Assembly (NCBI GenBank): GCA_014529385.2
Contig: CM043953.1
Coordinates: 75,959,372 to 76,023,371, forward strand
Source: Adiantum capillus-veneris
Lineage: Eukaryota > Streptophyta > Polypodiopsida > Polypodiales > Pteridaceae
Length of the DNA: 64,000 nucleotides
Direction: 5' to 3'
In this document: piece by piece, positions 21,174 through 32,240 of the stretch
How positions within the stretch are numbered: the first letter of the stretch is position 1
How the letters are laid out: every line of letters starts with the position of its first letter
The notes under the pieces: generated by a model
The model's input: the letters and a program-made list of their open reading frames with translations, nothing else
What the model was told of the DNA's origin: nothing
The model's database searches: none
Program-made: the position numbers and the translations under genes

Positions 21174-21734
21174 TTACCCCCTCTTGAAAGCATTGTAATC
21201 GCCCTCGATTACGCCTGCAAAACAGACAGAGGCCATAAACTGCCTTAGCAGACACTGACTGTTAGTACCGACACACTAGGAACACACAACTAGCACATGT
21301 ACCAATGGACAGTCACATCACTAGACATCACATGACAAATCACATTCAACATTCATTCGAATCTAAGACCATGATTTATCGGCAATGCAGTTAACAATCG
21401 CATCTAGATCCACTCAGGACCTCATAGATGCCTGATTAACACCTATTGCAACCATGTCTATTCGAGATCATTCAGACCAAAATGCTACAGTCATTTCGCA
21501 CTTAAAAACAAGTCAGGAACACATCAGTTTCATATTCCGGGATTCCATTTCATAAAGTCATACAGCAGAATACTGTCAGCTCTTAGTATCCCTGAAGCTC
21601 AAAGAGACATCAGTTACTCTAGTATTCAAAAATCAAGGCATCTGTTGACAAAGGAGCGGAGTAACGCCCCTCTTGTGCAACCCAGTGCACCAGATCTCCG
21701 GCCAAGCTGAATTCAAGGTTCCATATGGAGTAGA
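21174..21734 (-). other. E purine tract and 3' spacer, non-coding
   Basis: Minus-strand CAAGAGGGGGTAA precedes the LTR. The rest is the family spacer with no gene, closely similar to 16535-17160. Confidence 0.75.
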
Positions 21735-23413
21735 CTATGCTAAACCAAAAGCTTCAAGGTAAAGGTTCACAATCTGAGGAGTATCTGCTAGGTCCTCCTC
21801 CTCCATCCACTTCGCATCCAATGCAGGATAATTCTTGAATTTAACCAAGAACCGCCTTCGTACTTTACCCTTAATCTTTCTGTCTTTATGTGCCAAAATC
21901 TGTTCACGAACAAGGACCTCCTCGTTTTCTTCCAATTCTGGTTGCTCATCCGGCTCCCCTTCTTCAGGCACATCTCCTTTAAAAGGTTTCAAGAGACTCA
22001 CATGAAATGCATTGTGAATCCTTCAAGTGTCAAGCAGTTTCAGTCGGAAGGAGACATAATTGATCTTTTTGGAGATCTGGAAAGGTCCATAGAATCTCAT
22101 ACTAAGCTTTGGAGAAAAGCCTCTCCTTTCCCTTCTTCTTTCGCAGGCGTGCCTTCTCAAAACGTTCATCCTCCTTCAATATCAAATCGCGACGATGGTG
22201 ATTCGCTGCCTTTTTTTGTCTTTCTTGAGATTTCTGCAAAGCCTCGCGGACCTTGGCAAAAGCGTGTCCAAGTCGCGTGTGTACTCATCGGCTTCAAAAA
22301 TCTTACCCTTCGTGCTTAGGAAAGGTGGAACCTTCGCAACACCTTCAATAATGTCAAATGGCGCCTTTCCCGTCGAAGAGTGTATCACCAAAGGTAGATA
22401 CTTTTCCCATTAAGTTTTTTAATCCGAGATATAAGACTTCAATAAATCTAAAACCACTAAATTGGCAATCTCAGATTGCCCGTCAGTCTGCGGGTGGAAA
22501 GAAGATGAGAACTGCAAGCGCGTGCCAATGTTCTCGCAAATTGCCTTCCAAAACAAACTCGTAAATCTGGCATCCCTGTCAGAGACAATCGTCTCAGGCA
22601 TGCAATGTAATCTGAAAATTGGGCCACAAACAGTCTTGCTAAGTGATCCGGCTTGACTGTTTTCTTCACTAGAATGAAATGAGCCTGCTTGTCCAGATAC
22701 CATCGTGACCACTCTGTGTTCTCGGGAGATCAAAAATAAAATCCATTGCAATACTTTCCCAAGGGCGGGTGGGTATGGGCAAAGGCTGTAACAATCCCTG
22801 TGCTTTATGCTTGTCAAACTTGACCTTCTGGCATACCAAGCAACTGCGCACAAACTCGTCCACATCCTTCTCGAGTCTCGGCCAAAAGAAGTATCTCTCT
22901 ACCCCTTTCATGGTGGTAGCAATGCCGCTATGACACGTAAAAGGCGGACAGTGGCATTCGGTCATAACCTTTTCCCTCAACGGCTATGTAACGCACAACA
23001 TGGTTTTCCTCATCAAGTAGCCATCCCGAATGGAATATCCTGCTACTCTCTCCCCATCCTGTATCCGTGTGAAAACGTCTGTAGAATCCGTATCTGTGGC
23101 ATACTGGTCGACCATATCCTCGAAGCTCCTATGGTGAATTGCGGAAATAGCCAGATCCCACGACATCCGAGACAAAGCATCTGCCACCAAATTCTTCTGT
23201 CCTTGAATATGGACAATCTGGAAGTGAAGCTGTGACAAGATGTTCGCCCACAGCATCTGCTTTCCCGATAGCTGCTTCTGTGACAAGAAGTAGCGTAAAC
23301 TCTAATGGTCTGTAAAGACAGTAAAATCCGCTCCGAATAGGTAATGCCGCCACTGAGTAAGAGCATGGATAACCGCGAAAAGCTCTTTCTCATAAATCTA
23401 TGCTGTCAATTCC
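21735..23413 (-). pseudogene. E pol: end of RNase H, integrase, chromodomain
   Basis: The chromodomain segment 22001-21735 is open ([51 protein letters not shown], ending YLEAFGLA and stop). Upstream in minus sense lie the GPY module, the integrase core (MDFIFDLPRTQSG near 22745; TGMPDLRVCFG, a degraded second acidic motif, near 22580; FHPQTDGQSEIAN near 22490), the HHCC domain (ECHCPPFTCHSGI, VRSCLVCQKVKFDKH near 22960-22810) and RNase H (MSQKQLSGKQMLWANILSQL near 23280). Frameshifts separate most blocks and a deletion removes part of the core near 22690. Confidence 0.88.
23408..23413. repeat. TSD AATTCC of the LINE (left copy)
   Basis: AATTCC recurs at 28581-28586 right after the A-rich tail. 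The uninterrupted homologous site (GCTGTCAATTCC then AGTCTTGAG) is seen in A2 near 18845. Confidence 0.88.
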
Positions 23414-23452
23414 GTGGTCGACGACGACAAGGGCCACAGCGATAGCCTGGCA

Positions 23453-24434
23453 CTCAGAGTGGTCCTCAAGCACCTACTCAGCAGCAGTGGGTTCCCGCAG
23501 GGAACCGGTTCGATCCCCTCTTGAGCAGGATGAGGTCCTCGACAGCTCCTTCCCCCCCAGAGTTCCTCCCCTCCTCATCATCCTCCCCCCTGCCGCCTCT
23601 TCTCCCCGCCCCTCTACCTCTGCCGCTCCCCCCCGCCCCTCTTCTCCACCGCTCCTCCCTGCTCCTACTCCCCCCCCTCCCGCTTCAGTTCCACAGTCGA
23701 CCCAAGGGGCAAGGCCTTCTTCGGCTGCTAGGAGATCTCTTGGCAGCGCCTTTGCCATGAGTCGCTTGGCGAGAGAGGGACAGCCTTTCTTACGACCCCC
23801 TCTACACGTACAGACGTCCCCCCTTGCAGCTATCCCTCGTGGTCTAACGAGCAGCTACATCCGACGTCAATGGGACTTCTTCGACTACGACTTTACTCGT
23901 TTTCTCAGCGACCCCTCAGCAGACCATGAGGCAGCTTGCTTCAGGGTCCATGTTCTGTTCCTTGCAGCTAGGGGGACAGAGGCCTTGGAGTCAGCAGTTG
24001 GCTTCTCCTTTTCCCTTTGCGGCAGGGACCAGACTGAGTGGACTCTCGACTCAGTGTTGGGACGGTTGCACACACAGGTCCTAGAGTTCTCTCACTACAT
24101 GGAAGAACTAGGAGTTACAAACATGCTTGAGACTTTGTGGCCATTGGCCAAGTTTGCGATGACACCTCTAGATATAGCAGGATGTAGACACATTGTGGTT
24201 TACTTCTTTGCCGATACACAGTGCTTGCTATGCTATGTACACATTCATGAGGACTCCTCGACAGAGGAGGTTGCTTTACGTACGGCCTGCTCTGCTTGGG
24301 CTTGGGCCAGGCACTCGTTGCAGTCACGCCTATCTAGAGGACGCTCGGATGCGGATTACTCACCATCCAAGCCAGCCTCGAAGATAGCCTGTCTAGCTGC
24401 TACGGCAGCATCTGTTCTCTCTCGCTCCCCATGA
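23453..24434 (+). pseudogene. LINE ORF1-like protein
   Basis: Open frame ending at TGA 24432-24434, 4 bp past the ORF2 ATG at 24431 in another frame. It begins with a Pro/Ser-rich tract (about 23550-23740) that looks disordered. A more ordered segment follows (GLTSSYIRRQWDFFDYDFTR, about 23850-23900, then LHTQVLEFSHYMEELGV and HIVVYFFADTQCLLCYVHIH). There is no CCHC zinc knuckle or clear RRM, so the family is not recognised. The frame is open further left into E; the first internal ATG is 23757. Plant LINE ORF1 proteins bind element RNA, and that role is inferred from position only. Confidence 0.6.
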
Positions 24435-25442
24435 GGATCGTCTCATGGAACGTGCAGGGACTAGGTGGGCCCCAGTTTCAGCGTCAGCAGGGCCGACTGC
24501 ATCAGGAGCTTCAACGCTGCCTTGTGGGAGGAGAGATTGATCTCCTTATGCTTCAGGAGCACCATCTGTGTGAGAGCCGCATTAGACGTTGTGGTCAGCT
24601 CTTGCGTGGACGATATGATACTTTTTTGGTCAGCTGCTTTTGGACTTGGAGGCATCCAGGGTGGGGTATGTATGACTATTGCGGACTCTTTGCAGCAGGC
24701 CATTGTGGGCAGAGGGATTATTGTGCCAGGCAAGGCTCAGTGGATTACTATGCAGGTTCAGGGTTGCCTAGTGGGCTTCCTAAACATCTATGCGCCCAAT
24801 GTGGCGAGTGCTCGAGCAGAGTTTTGGTCACAGATAGTTGAGTCTCTGCCGCAGGCAGAACACTGGTGCATAGGAGGGGACTTCAACATGTTGGAGGACC
24901 CTTCTGACAAGATTGGTGGTGGCCATGCTACTGTGCATGGAGTTGAGTTGGCAGCTTGGGAGAGGTTTTGTATGACTCTGAGGGTCTTGGATGTTTGGTA
25001 GCACTCTAGTTTTGTGAGGCCCCCAGACAGCCTTGCCTTCTCTCGTTCGGACCACAGAGTGGGAGGAGTGAATCTATCGCGGATGGATCGCTTCTACACT
25101 AGTGACCATTTCAGTGACTTGGGAGGGACAGTTGGCATTCTAATAGGGACCTCCTTCTCGGACTATGCACCAGTGATCCTCAGAGTGACAGACGGGCAGA
25201 GGAGAGGGAGCACGATGCTTCGCATCCCAGAGAGGGTCTTGTTGGACTCTGCACTCAGAGAGCGAGTAGCCGCTCTCTGGACAAAGAGCTTGGACAGGCA
25301 GGATTCTCCTGCTGACAGAGTGGCCTCAGGACTAGCTCAGATTAGCCGTTTCTTTCTCCATGAGTCTTTGGCTCGCCGGGTTGCAGCGAGAGAGGAGGAG
25401 CAGCGTCTCAGACGGGGCATTGCTTCGTTACAGAGGATGTAG
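24431..25442 (+). pseudogene. LINE ORF2, AP-type endonuclease
   Basis: Starts MRIVSWNVQGLGGPQ, with the Asn of the endonuclease-exonuclease-phosphatase fold, then LLMLQEHHLCE carrying the Glu. A frameshift near 24630 moves the frame to GGVCMTIADSL. Then come FLNIYAPN, WCIGGDFNML (the catalytic D-x-N) near 24870-24900, a TAG at 24999, SRMDRFYTSD near 25078 and SFSDYAPVILRV, where the usual S-D-H triad reads S-D-Y. The endonuclease nicks target DNA for reverse transcription. Two disabling changes are visible before the domain ends at TAG 25440. Confidence 0.88.
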
Positions 25443-26650
25443 GAGCAGCATCCAGACAATCCTTGGTTAGAGGAGCAACTACAGCAGGCTCGACAGGAGC
25501 TTGTTAGCACAGAGGAGAGGGATCATGAGTTTGCTTTCCACCGACAGGCATCTCAATGGACACGGGTGGGCGACAGAGTGACTGGTGCTTTCTTTGACGC
25601 AGTGGGACCTCGGCACTCGCATGCCAAGGTCAATCTGTTGAGGAGGGTAGGGCCCTCCCCCGTGGTAGCTGTCCCAGTGAGGATGGGCTGACTCCCAGTT
25701 TTTTTTTAGAGTACTGGGACCTGCTTGGCCCAAATCTCTGTAGTGCTTTTCAGTACATTTTGCACACAAGAGTGATGCCTGACAGCATGAGTGAGGGCTT
25801 GATCTACCTCATTCCCAAGAAGGGTGGCTCCTTGGATGAGATTCGACAGTGGCGCACCATCACCATCCTCAACTCAGCCAAGGGTCCGAGTTTGAGGATT
25901 CAGCCACTTCTAGAGAGCCTTATACATGGGACTCATACAGGTTTTGTCAAGGAACGCAGTATCCTTGACAACATCTTTACTTTTTGGGAGGCTTCTGCCC
26001 TAGCACGGCTCCGTGGTGAGGACCTAGTGATTCTTCTTCTCGATTTTGAGAAGGCATACGACAGAGTTGACTTGGGGCTTTCTAGAGGGCACTCTATGCA
26101 GGATGGGCTTCTCAGATGCTTGGATCAGAGGGGTGTCAGCTTTGTACAGACAGGCTCACAGTCAGGTACTTTTGGCAAGAGGCAGAGGTGATCGCTTCAT
26201 GGTCACACGTTTGGTCAGACAGGGCTGTCCTCTTGCCCCCTTCCTCTTTCTGTTCTATGCGGAGGCGATGAGCAGGTTTTTGGTGTCGCAGCAGGTTGGT
26301 CTACGGGGCTTAGCACTCCCTACTCGGGGAGATGAGCTATTGGACGATGAGTTTGCCGACGACTCAGCCTTGTACTTAGATGGTCAAGAGGCCAACCTTC
26401 ACAAGTGTGAGCAGGCTATGGAGACCATCTGTTGTGCATCAGACGCACTGATCAACTGGAGAAAGACAGTGGCTTTCTCGGTTGGTAGTGCTCCTGTGCC
26501 CGATTGGACGCCAGGAGAGGGTTTTAGGTGGATTCCCCCAAGGACTTGTCTCCCGAGTAGCAGATTGCTCCCCTCCTCCTGTCTATCAGGAGGAAGTTGT
26601 TACAATGGAGCTCGGCACGACTTTCTTTGGCTGGCAGAGTAGTAGTGGCC
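25443..26650 (+). pseudogene. LINE ORF2, reverse transcriptase
   Basis: A linker (HPDNPWLEEQLQQARQELV) is followed by RT blocks: GLIYLIPKKGGSLDEIRQWR (about 25798), a stretch where the N-R-P-I-x-L block reads TITILNSAKG, LLDFEKAYDRVD (first catalytic Asp, about 26035), a frameshift near 26075, VRQGCPLAPFLFLFYAEA (about 26215) and the catalytic FADDSALYLDG (about 26352-26380). FADD is usual in plant LINEs. Stops lie at 25440, 25689 and in the shifted frames, so no continuous protein is made. Confidence 0.92.
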
Positions 26651-28180
26651 AACCAGGTGTTGTTGGCGACTATGTGGTACATCACTTCTTGCTGGATCTT
26701 CTCGAGTTCTTGTATCAGCCAGGTAGAGAGGCTGATCAGGAACTTCCTTTGGTCAGGACGTGACACCCAGATAGCCCGAGCCAAGGTGGCTTGGCAGGTC
26801 ATCACTCTTCCTTGTTCACAGGGAGGGCTTGGGATCATTGACCCAGCACAACAGAGTAGAGCCCTTCTTGGGAAGTTCATAGTCAGAGGACTTCTTCCAG
26901 GTGAGGAGCCTTGGAAGGAGTTCTTGCTACAGTGGCTTCGTGCTAGGGTGCCTCAGGCTAAAGGCCCTTGGCGACCTTCGACCAGATGGATCTTCACAGA
27001 GATGCGCAGAGTTGGTTTGACCAGGAGACTGGAGGATCGCTTCGCTGTGAGCTCGCTTCGATCTTGGGAGCTCTTGCGGCGAGGCTTGGAGCAGAGACAG
27101 CCTACTTGCACGGAGGAGCGCCTACGGAAGCCCCTTGTCTGGAACCCCATGGTTAGCACTCAGAGAGGCCACTTGGTTGGCAGTTGGCCTCATGTTTCCT
27201 GGGGTCCCATGGCAACGGGTCCAATGCGCTCTTTAGGTGACTGGTTAGAGTTCACAGGCTTGTCAGAGGAGGTGCATGGCTTCCAGCTACAGGGCATGAG
27301 AGGGGTGCAGAGCATGTGCCACGACATCTCAGAGGCAGTTCTAGTTGAGTGGCTTACGCATCTCGAGCCAGTAGCACCCAGGTGGATGGGAGCCTTCACA
27401 CGACTGGAGGTTCTCATCTCAGTCAGGGCCTGCTCAGAGACTATTCCATCCCTTTTCTTCGAGCTTCAGGGTGGGGGACGCTTACAGCGAGTTGCAGTAG
27501 AGGCCCCGCAGGTGGCAAAGTGCTGTTTTCAGAGAATCAGAGTAGTGGGCATCTGAGGGAGGATTTGTGTCATCGAGCGTGACCCACCAGCTCTTGAGAC
27601 TGGACACTGGAGACTGTGGGCTTGGGAGTGCTGTCCACTGGCACGAGTACAGTGGGATCCTGGCGAGTGTCTCTCAAGGGACCCCTTCTCTTCTGCAGAC
27701 CACCCAGGTGTCCCGTTCTTTCACAGCTGAGTTCTTGGTAGCCTTTTGGGAGAGGTTGTGGGACTCCAGACAGCCGAGGCGAGTCACCTTGTTTCAGTGG
27801 CTGGTCGCACACAGAGCTACAACAGTTGGGAGCTGGCTAGTGCATAGTGGTCTCTTGGCCGCATGTGCCGCTTGTGACCATCTTGTGGAGAGTCAACGTC
27901 ATTGTCTTTGGGACTATCCTTCGGCCCAACAGGTGTGGCTTCGAGTTCTTCGATTATGCCTGCTCTCTCCACGGCTCGACAGTACACTTGGGGAGCAGCG
28001 GCTTGGTCCACCCTCACGGGTCCGGCACTTCAGTTTGAGCTATCTTCCACCACCAGCAGGATGATAGTGATGCAAGAGGGGCGACCTACACTCCAGCCTG
28101 CTACAAAGCTTACTCCACAGGAGTGGTGCAGTGAGAGAGAGGAGTGTTGGGAGCTCATCAGTGGCCTGACACTCTGGTTC
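26651..28180 (+). pseudogene. LINE ORF2, thumb to zinc finger region
   Basis: The frame 26597-27556 continues after the RT (LSLAGRVVVANQVLLATMWY, FLWSGRDTQIARAKVAW). Near 27720-27950 a zf-RVT-like block reads TLFQWLVAHRATTVGSWLVH, CAACDHLVESQRHCLWDYPS. The final Cys of the usual C-C-H-C array is Tyr. CWELISGLTLWFI follows, then a stop, near 28140-28185. The zinc finger binds element RNA in related LINEs. The coding potential is lost through frameshifts near 27556 and 28040. Confidence 0.85.
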
Positions 28181-28186
28181 ATCTAG

Positions 28187-28580
28187 CGGGCCCATTGCTT
28201 CTGCATCTTTGAGGCTCCCCTGTGCCACCAGCAGAGACTGTTCGCGATTTTTGGCTAGAGCTGATCCACACTCTCAGAGGACAGCTCGAGGGACTACATG
28301 GCAGCTCCGATCGCATGCAGGGCCGCAGAGAGGCTTTCCTTCGACTCTAGCGTCCTGGGCCTTTCTACACCATGGTCCAGGGTGTACTCCGATGGCACTA
28401 CCGACCACATGTGTGTCTTTCCCCTCCCCCCATTTCTTGATTTAGCCCCATTGTACATATGCTAGTTTTTTCATTGGGAGAGTCTCCCACCATGGTTGTT
28501 GTAGCCCTCTCTTGAAGAGGTGGTTGTAGCCCTATGGGCAGTTTCAGTAACTAATAGAAGGATCTTTTTCTCGGAAAAAA
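28187..28580 (+). other. LINE 3' UTR and A-rich tail
   Basis: Contains the short C-terminal remnant, then GCCCCATTGTACATATG and TTGTAGCCCT repeats, and ends GGATCTTTTTCTCGG followed by an A-run of about eight. The same end in reverse is at 14605-14745. Confidence 0.8.
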
Positions 28581-28586
28581 AATTCC

Positions 28587-29665
28587 GGCCTTGAGAACAA
28601 TTGGCTCTCGTAAGCAATGACATGGCCTTCTTGCATTAAGACCGCACCTAGACTACGACCACAAGCATCACAATATACTTCAAATGACTTGTGCAAGTCC
28701 GGCAAAGTCAAAACTAGTCCCTAGTCAATTTCTCTTTCAATGTCTGAAAGGCAGTCACCTCTGTGGGTCCCCACAAGAAAGGGACTCCTTTATGTGTCAA
28801 GACTCAAGATATGCAAAGGGGAAGCAACCTCTGTAAACTTTCGAATGAACCGCCTATAGTACGAACACAATCCCAAGAAGCTTCTAACTTCATGGACATT
28901 CTTCAACTCGAGCCAATCAGGGATAGTCTCTATCTTGGCCGGATCCATCTGCACTCCTGCTGCTGACACAATGTGTCCCAAAAAGTGTGTATTTGGTAAG
29001 AAAAATTCACTTTTCTTTGCATTACTCACTAACTTGTGATCTCGTAATGCCTGAAAGACTTGAAGCAGATGATCACTATGTTCTACCTCATCCTTGAAGA
29101 AAACAATGATATCGTCAAAGAAAGTGCCAACAAATAGCTTGTACTCTCAAAAAATATTGTCCATCATCCGATTAAATGTCACAGGAGCATTGGTTAAGTC
29201 AAAAGGCATCACCAAAACCTCAAATAATGTCCGAAAGACAGTCTTGCAGACGTTTCCCGGCGCGAATCGGATCTGATGATATCTACTTTTCAAGTCGATC
29301 TTGCTAAAGCACGAGGATCCCTGAAGTCGGTCAAGTATACCATCGATTCTAGGAATCGGCAATCAGTTCTTAATGGTGATTTTGTTGAGAGCACTGTAAT
29401 CGATGCACATTCTCCAAGATCCGTCTTTCTTCAAAACCAATAGCACAGGAGAGCAATACGGTGAAGTACTAGGCTGGACAAGACCCTTTTCCAAGAGGTC
29501 TTTCACTTGGTTCATAATTTCTTCATTCTGGGCTCGGCTCACACGATAAGGTGGCCGGTTTGGTGGTGTGCTTCCAAGTATCAGATCAATAGTATGATCT
29601 TCAAGACGAGCAGGTGGTAACTCGCCTCTCGGGGCCGGCAATGCGTGCAAAATTTTCTATGTGCG
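28587..29665 (-). pseudogene. E pol: reverse transcriptase
   Basis: In minus sense: [20 protein letters not shown] (about 29625), [12 protein letters not shown] (about 29410, Arg to Ser in the usual YRALN), [14 protein letters not shown] (about 29310), [19 protein letters not shown] (about 29210), the catalytic area FFDDIIVFFK near 29120, KSEFFLPNTHFLGHIVSAAG (about 29020), and LKNVHEVRSFLGLCSYYRRF (about 28900), then the start of RNase H up to the LINE. The catalytic Asp pair is retained but frame breaks occur near 29360, 29145 and 28790. Beyond about 29655 the family match stops. Confidence 0.9.
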
Positions 29666-29799
29666 AACTATATGCTATGCAGTTTTGGGCAAATCCCAAT
29701 TACGTACCTGTTCCACCTTCGCCGGATCTAGCTTGATGCCTTTTGCAGAAATGATATAACCTAGGTTAGTAACTTCAATGAGAAAAAACTCAGATTTCT
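29666..29799 (-). pseudogene. Element B part 2: inverted piece of reverse transcriptase
   Basis: In minus sense it reads AAF-less RT sequence KKSEFFLIEVTNLGY, then IISAKGIKLDPAKVEQV, then NWDLPKTA. This is the stretch that should directly follow AAKK at 20645 in B part 1. Joining the two across E keeps the codon phase, yet here it lies on the opposite strand, next to the E 5' LTR. It is the best single clue for the inversion of 29.66-32.24 kb. Confidence 0.85.
29795..29799. repeat. TSD TTTCT of element E (inverted right copy)
   Basis: Reverse complement of AGAAA at 20641-20645. Confidence 0.85.
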
Positions 29800-30340
29800 T
29801 GTCACAAATTGGTGATGTGGCAGCCAGTGTACACCCACACACTTTAGTCCCAAGGAAAAGCAGGCTGAAATGGAAAAGATTGGAAAAGCTGACGTGGCTG
29901 GCCGTACGGTAGTTCTGACATTCGCAGAAAACCTGCCACGTGGCAGTAGTACGAACGCCCGCAAAAAGCGGCGTTGATTGCGGAAATTTGGGACAGCTTT
30001 TGGGCGATGTTTTTTTTCCACGCAAGAACTGAGAGAGAGAAGCTTTTGCTTTATTTTCTTTTGGCTCAAGAGAGCTTGTGAGAGAAAGAACCTTTGCTTT
30101 ATTTTTAGGCTTTTGATTTTTAGCTTTTGGGGCTCTGCTTTTGGTATCCCTTGTATTCTTTAAATAAGCAGGCAGGGCCTCATAACTCAGAGCATCTGGA
30201 CGCGGAGTCTGAGTGTGAGCGCCTGCCCGCACTCTTGTACTTGGAACACAGATTAATACACAAAGAAATACTGAAAGCGGCATCAGTCTTTGTGAACTGT
30301 TTTGAAGTGAATTTGTGTTGTGTTGTCCAAGTCTGTTACA
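29800..30340 (+). repeat. Element E 5' LTR, now in plus orientation
   Basis: Starts TGTCACAAATTGGTGATGTG and ends GTCTGTTACA. TTTAAATAAG near 30160 is a likely TATA box. The shared motif appears as ACAAAGAAATACTGAAAGCGG at about 30250. It is similar to 20646-21173 in opposite orientation. Confidence 0.9.
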
Positions 30341-30341
30341 A

Positions 30342-30353
30342 TGGTACCATAGC
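30342..30353 (+). other. Primer-binding site of E (initiator-Met type, decayed)
   Basis: TGGTACCATAGC differs at two positions from TGGTATCAGAGC and stands 1 bp after the LTR. Confidence 0.75.
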
Positions 30354-30546
30354 GCAGACAGATTCTTCTTCCACCGAAAATCCGATCCCTTTTTACAGCG
30401 CGCACAGCTTTTGGGCAAGAATCCTCGTGTCCCGACCTCGGACTTATTAGCCACTCCCACCCTTCATACATCACGCATCCGGCGCGCTCCCATCTTCATC
30501 GCTCTGTCTTACAGGGCATAAAGCCATTAAAAATCCAAGATTACAC

Positions 30547-32240
30547 ATGGGTTCTGGTGAAGAATTTGAGAGAGATGACACTTCTCAATGGGAAGGCAAA
30601 GAAAGGTTGAAGATGCGGCGCGGGAACTGAAGAAAAGAATGAAGATTTTGGGCACAAAAAAAATCGCAAGAAAAGGAGTTCAAACATCAACTGCAAATTG
30701 GCATACGTGTGAACAGATTGATTACGTACTCCAGGAACCCGAGATTGGTAATACACCTGAAGAATTGCCCAATTGATACGATTTACTCGAGATGGCGTGT
30801 GGCCATTGCTTCTCCTCTCAGGTAGGGAGTAAAGCCGAAAAGACAGACGAATGCAGAAAAGCAGAACCTGTACTCGCAGAAAAGACATGGACAAGCGAAG
30901 AAAAAAGCCAAGCTTCGGAAAGGGCAAGAAAAAGTAAGTTTCACCCAGTTTCTGACAGTTCTACAGAGGACTCGTCTTCGGATAGTTCGGACTCCCACGA
31001 TCACAGATTTTATGCAAAGAAGAAGAATTTCTATAAAGCCAACCAGTATGACTTCCTCGAAGATAAAAGCAAGAAAGTAAAAGAATTTTAAAGAAAGTGG
31101 ACACTCGATTTGAATCCTTCGCAAGATACTCGAACATGGTGGTTCACTCTTCTATTGAGAAAGGAAGCTCCGATTGAATGGTTGAAAGGCTTTTTATTCT
31201 TGGCTGACTCGGGAGTACGAACAAGATATACGAACTGCTTGGAATCATCCTCGGATGACTAAGAAAGATTCTTTGGACGCTTATTGCGACAGATTTTGAA
31301 ACTCTTTTATACCAGCCTCTTTATCTACGAAGGTCTTGTTGAACAAATTGAGCGATTTTCCTACAGAGATCCAAGACTATTGCTTGGAACAAAAGTTGAA
31401 TTCTATTCAAGAATTGATGGGTCATGCGAGTCGGGGTTTTGCGATACACTATCACACTCCACTGATGAGATCTTGACTCAGAGAACCCAATAGACCTCTC
31501 AAAATGAATGTAGAAAGAGAAAGAGTTCCCAGAACAAAGAAAAGCATGATACACCTCCCCGACACTCTTAGAGAAAGGGTTATCTATCTCAAAGAGGGGA
31601 AATGTTTTGGATGCGAAGAACATGGGCATATCTCCGCAAAGTGCCCCACAAAGGCACAGCAAGAACAGATTGAAGATAGGCCAAAGAGTTTTAGAACAGC
31701 AAAGGTATGTGGCAGAAAGGCGAACGAAAACAGAACTAGTACCACATTGCGTGGGGCCCGAACAGAATCAATGAATGAAAGTACAAACTTTGCCGCTTTT
31801 AGGGCAAAGTGAAGGATCAGGAAGCCCTCTTTTTCTTTGATGAAGGAGCCAAGGCCAACTTCTTTTGGAATTGGCGGCTCGATTTGATATTACGCCCGCA
31901 GGCTGAGGTAGTTTAAGTGGCACTTGGACGGGATGTGGCCATTACACGGATCATTGGCAAACTTCGTTTGCAATGAAAGGGGTGCTTAGGACACGGGGAT
32001 TTCTACGTAATTTCCTTGGGAGATTGTGACGTCCTACTCGAAATCCCTTGGTACCACAAGAACAACACTGTGGTTGACTACCGGGCCGAGAAAACGACTT
32101 TGACAAAAGAAGGGCTCAGAGATTGTAGTTGATGAACTTCAGTTTCTTTATTCACTTTTTTGGGAAGAGAACTAAACGATAAATGAAGGTCGAATATGTT
32201 TTGACCTGAACAAAGAACGCCAAAATTTTTCTCCACACTC
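30547..32240 (+). pseudogene. Element E Gag and protease (inverted part)
   Basis: From the ATG at 30547 (MGSGEEFERDDTSQWEGK), heavily frameshifted. Recognisable pieces: an acidic/Ser tract and FYAKKKNFYKANQYDFLEDK (near 31010-31065), matching FYANKKNFYKAN in G; capsid-like TWWFTLLLRKEAPIEWLK (near 31135-31190); the zinc knuckle CFGCEEHGHISAKCP (near 31605-31650), complete CCHC; protease EGAKANFF (near 31840) and VLLEIPWYHKNN (near 32030-32065); and KERQNFSPHS near 32212-32240. It then switches abruptly to B RNase H. Gag packages the RNA and the protease matures it. This copy cannot make either protein. Confidence 0.85.

Larger units (their letters stand above)
23414..28580 (+). mobile_element. 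LINE-1-like non-LTR retrotransposon (5.2 kb)
   Basis: A plus-strand insertion in the E RNase H. It has a GC-rich 5' end, an ORF1-like frame, then endonuclease, reverse transcriptase (FADD) and zf-RVT domains, a 3' UTR and an A-rich tail, flanked by AATTCC. A shortened relative lies at 14605-15897. The domain order (EEP endonuclease, RT, C-terminal zinc finger) is that of plant L1-type LINEs. ORF2 has several stops and frameshifts, so this copy is dead. It appears close to full length, since a 5' UTR/ORF1-like region is present. Confidence 0.93.
20646..29665 (-). mobile_element. Element E, un-inverted part (3' LTR to RT), with a LINE inside
   Basis: Minus-strand gypsy of the A2/G family. In minus sense it shows RT (29650-28790), RNase H (split by a LINE at 23413/28581), integrase, chromodomain, spacer, purine tract and 3' LTR (21173-20646). 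The missing Gag, protease, PBS and 5' LTR of E are found inverted at 29800-32240. Without the LINE this part is about 3.9 kb. Confidence 0.9.

Noticed and set aside
23400-23413. ATG at 23400 as start of LINE ORF1
   Set aside because: It lies in E sequence before the LINE TSD, so it cannot be the original start.
29675-30460. 261-codon minus-strand frame at 29675-30460
   Set aside because: Only its end (29799-29675) is B RT; the rest is the E 5' LTR read backwards.
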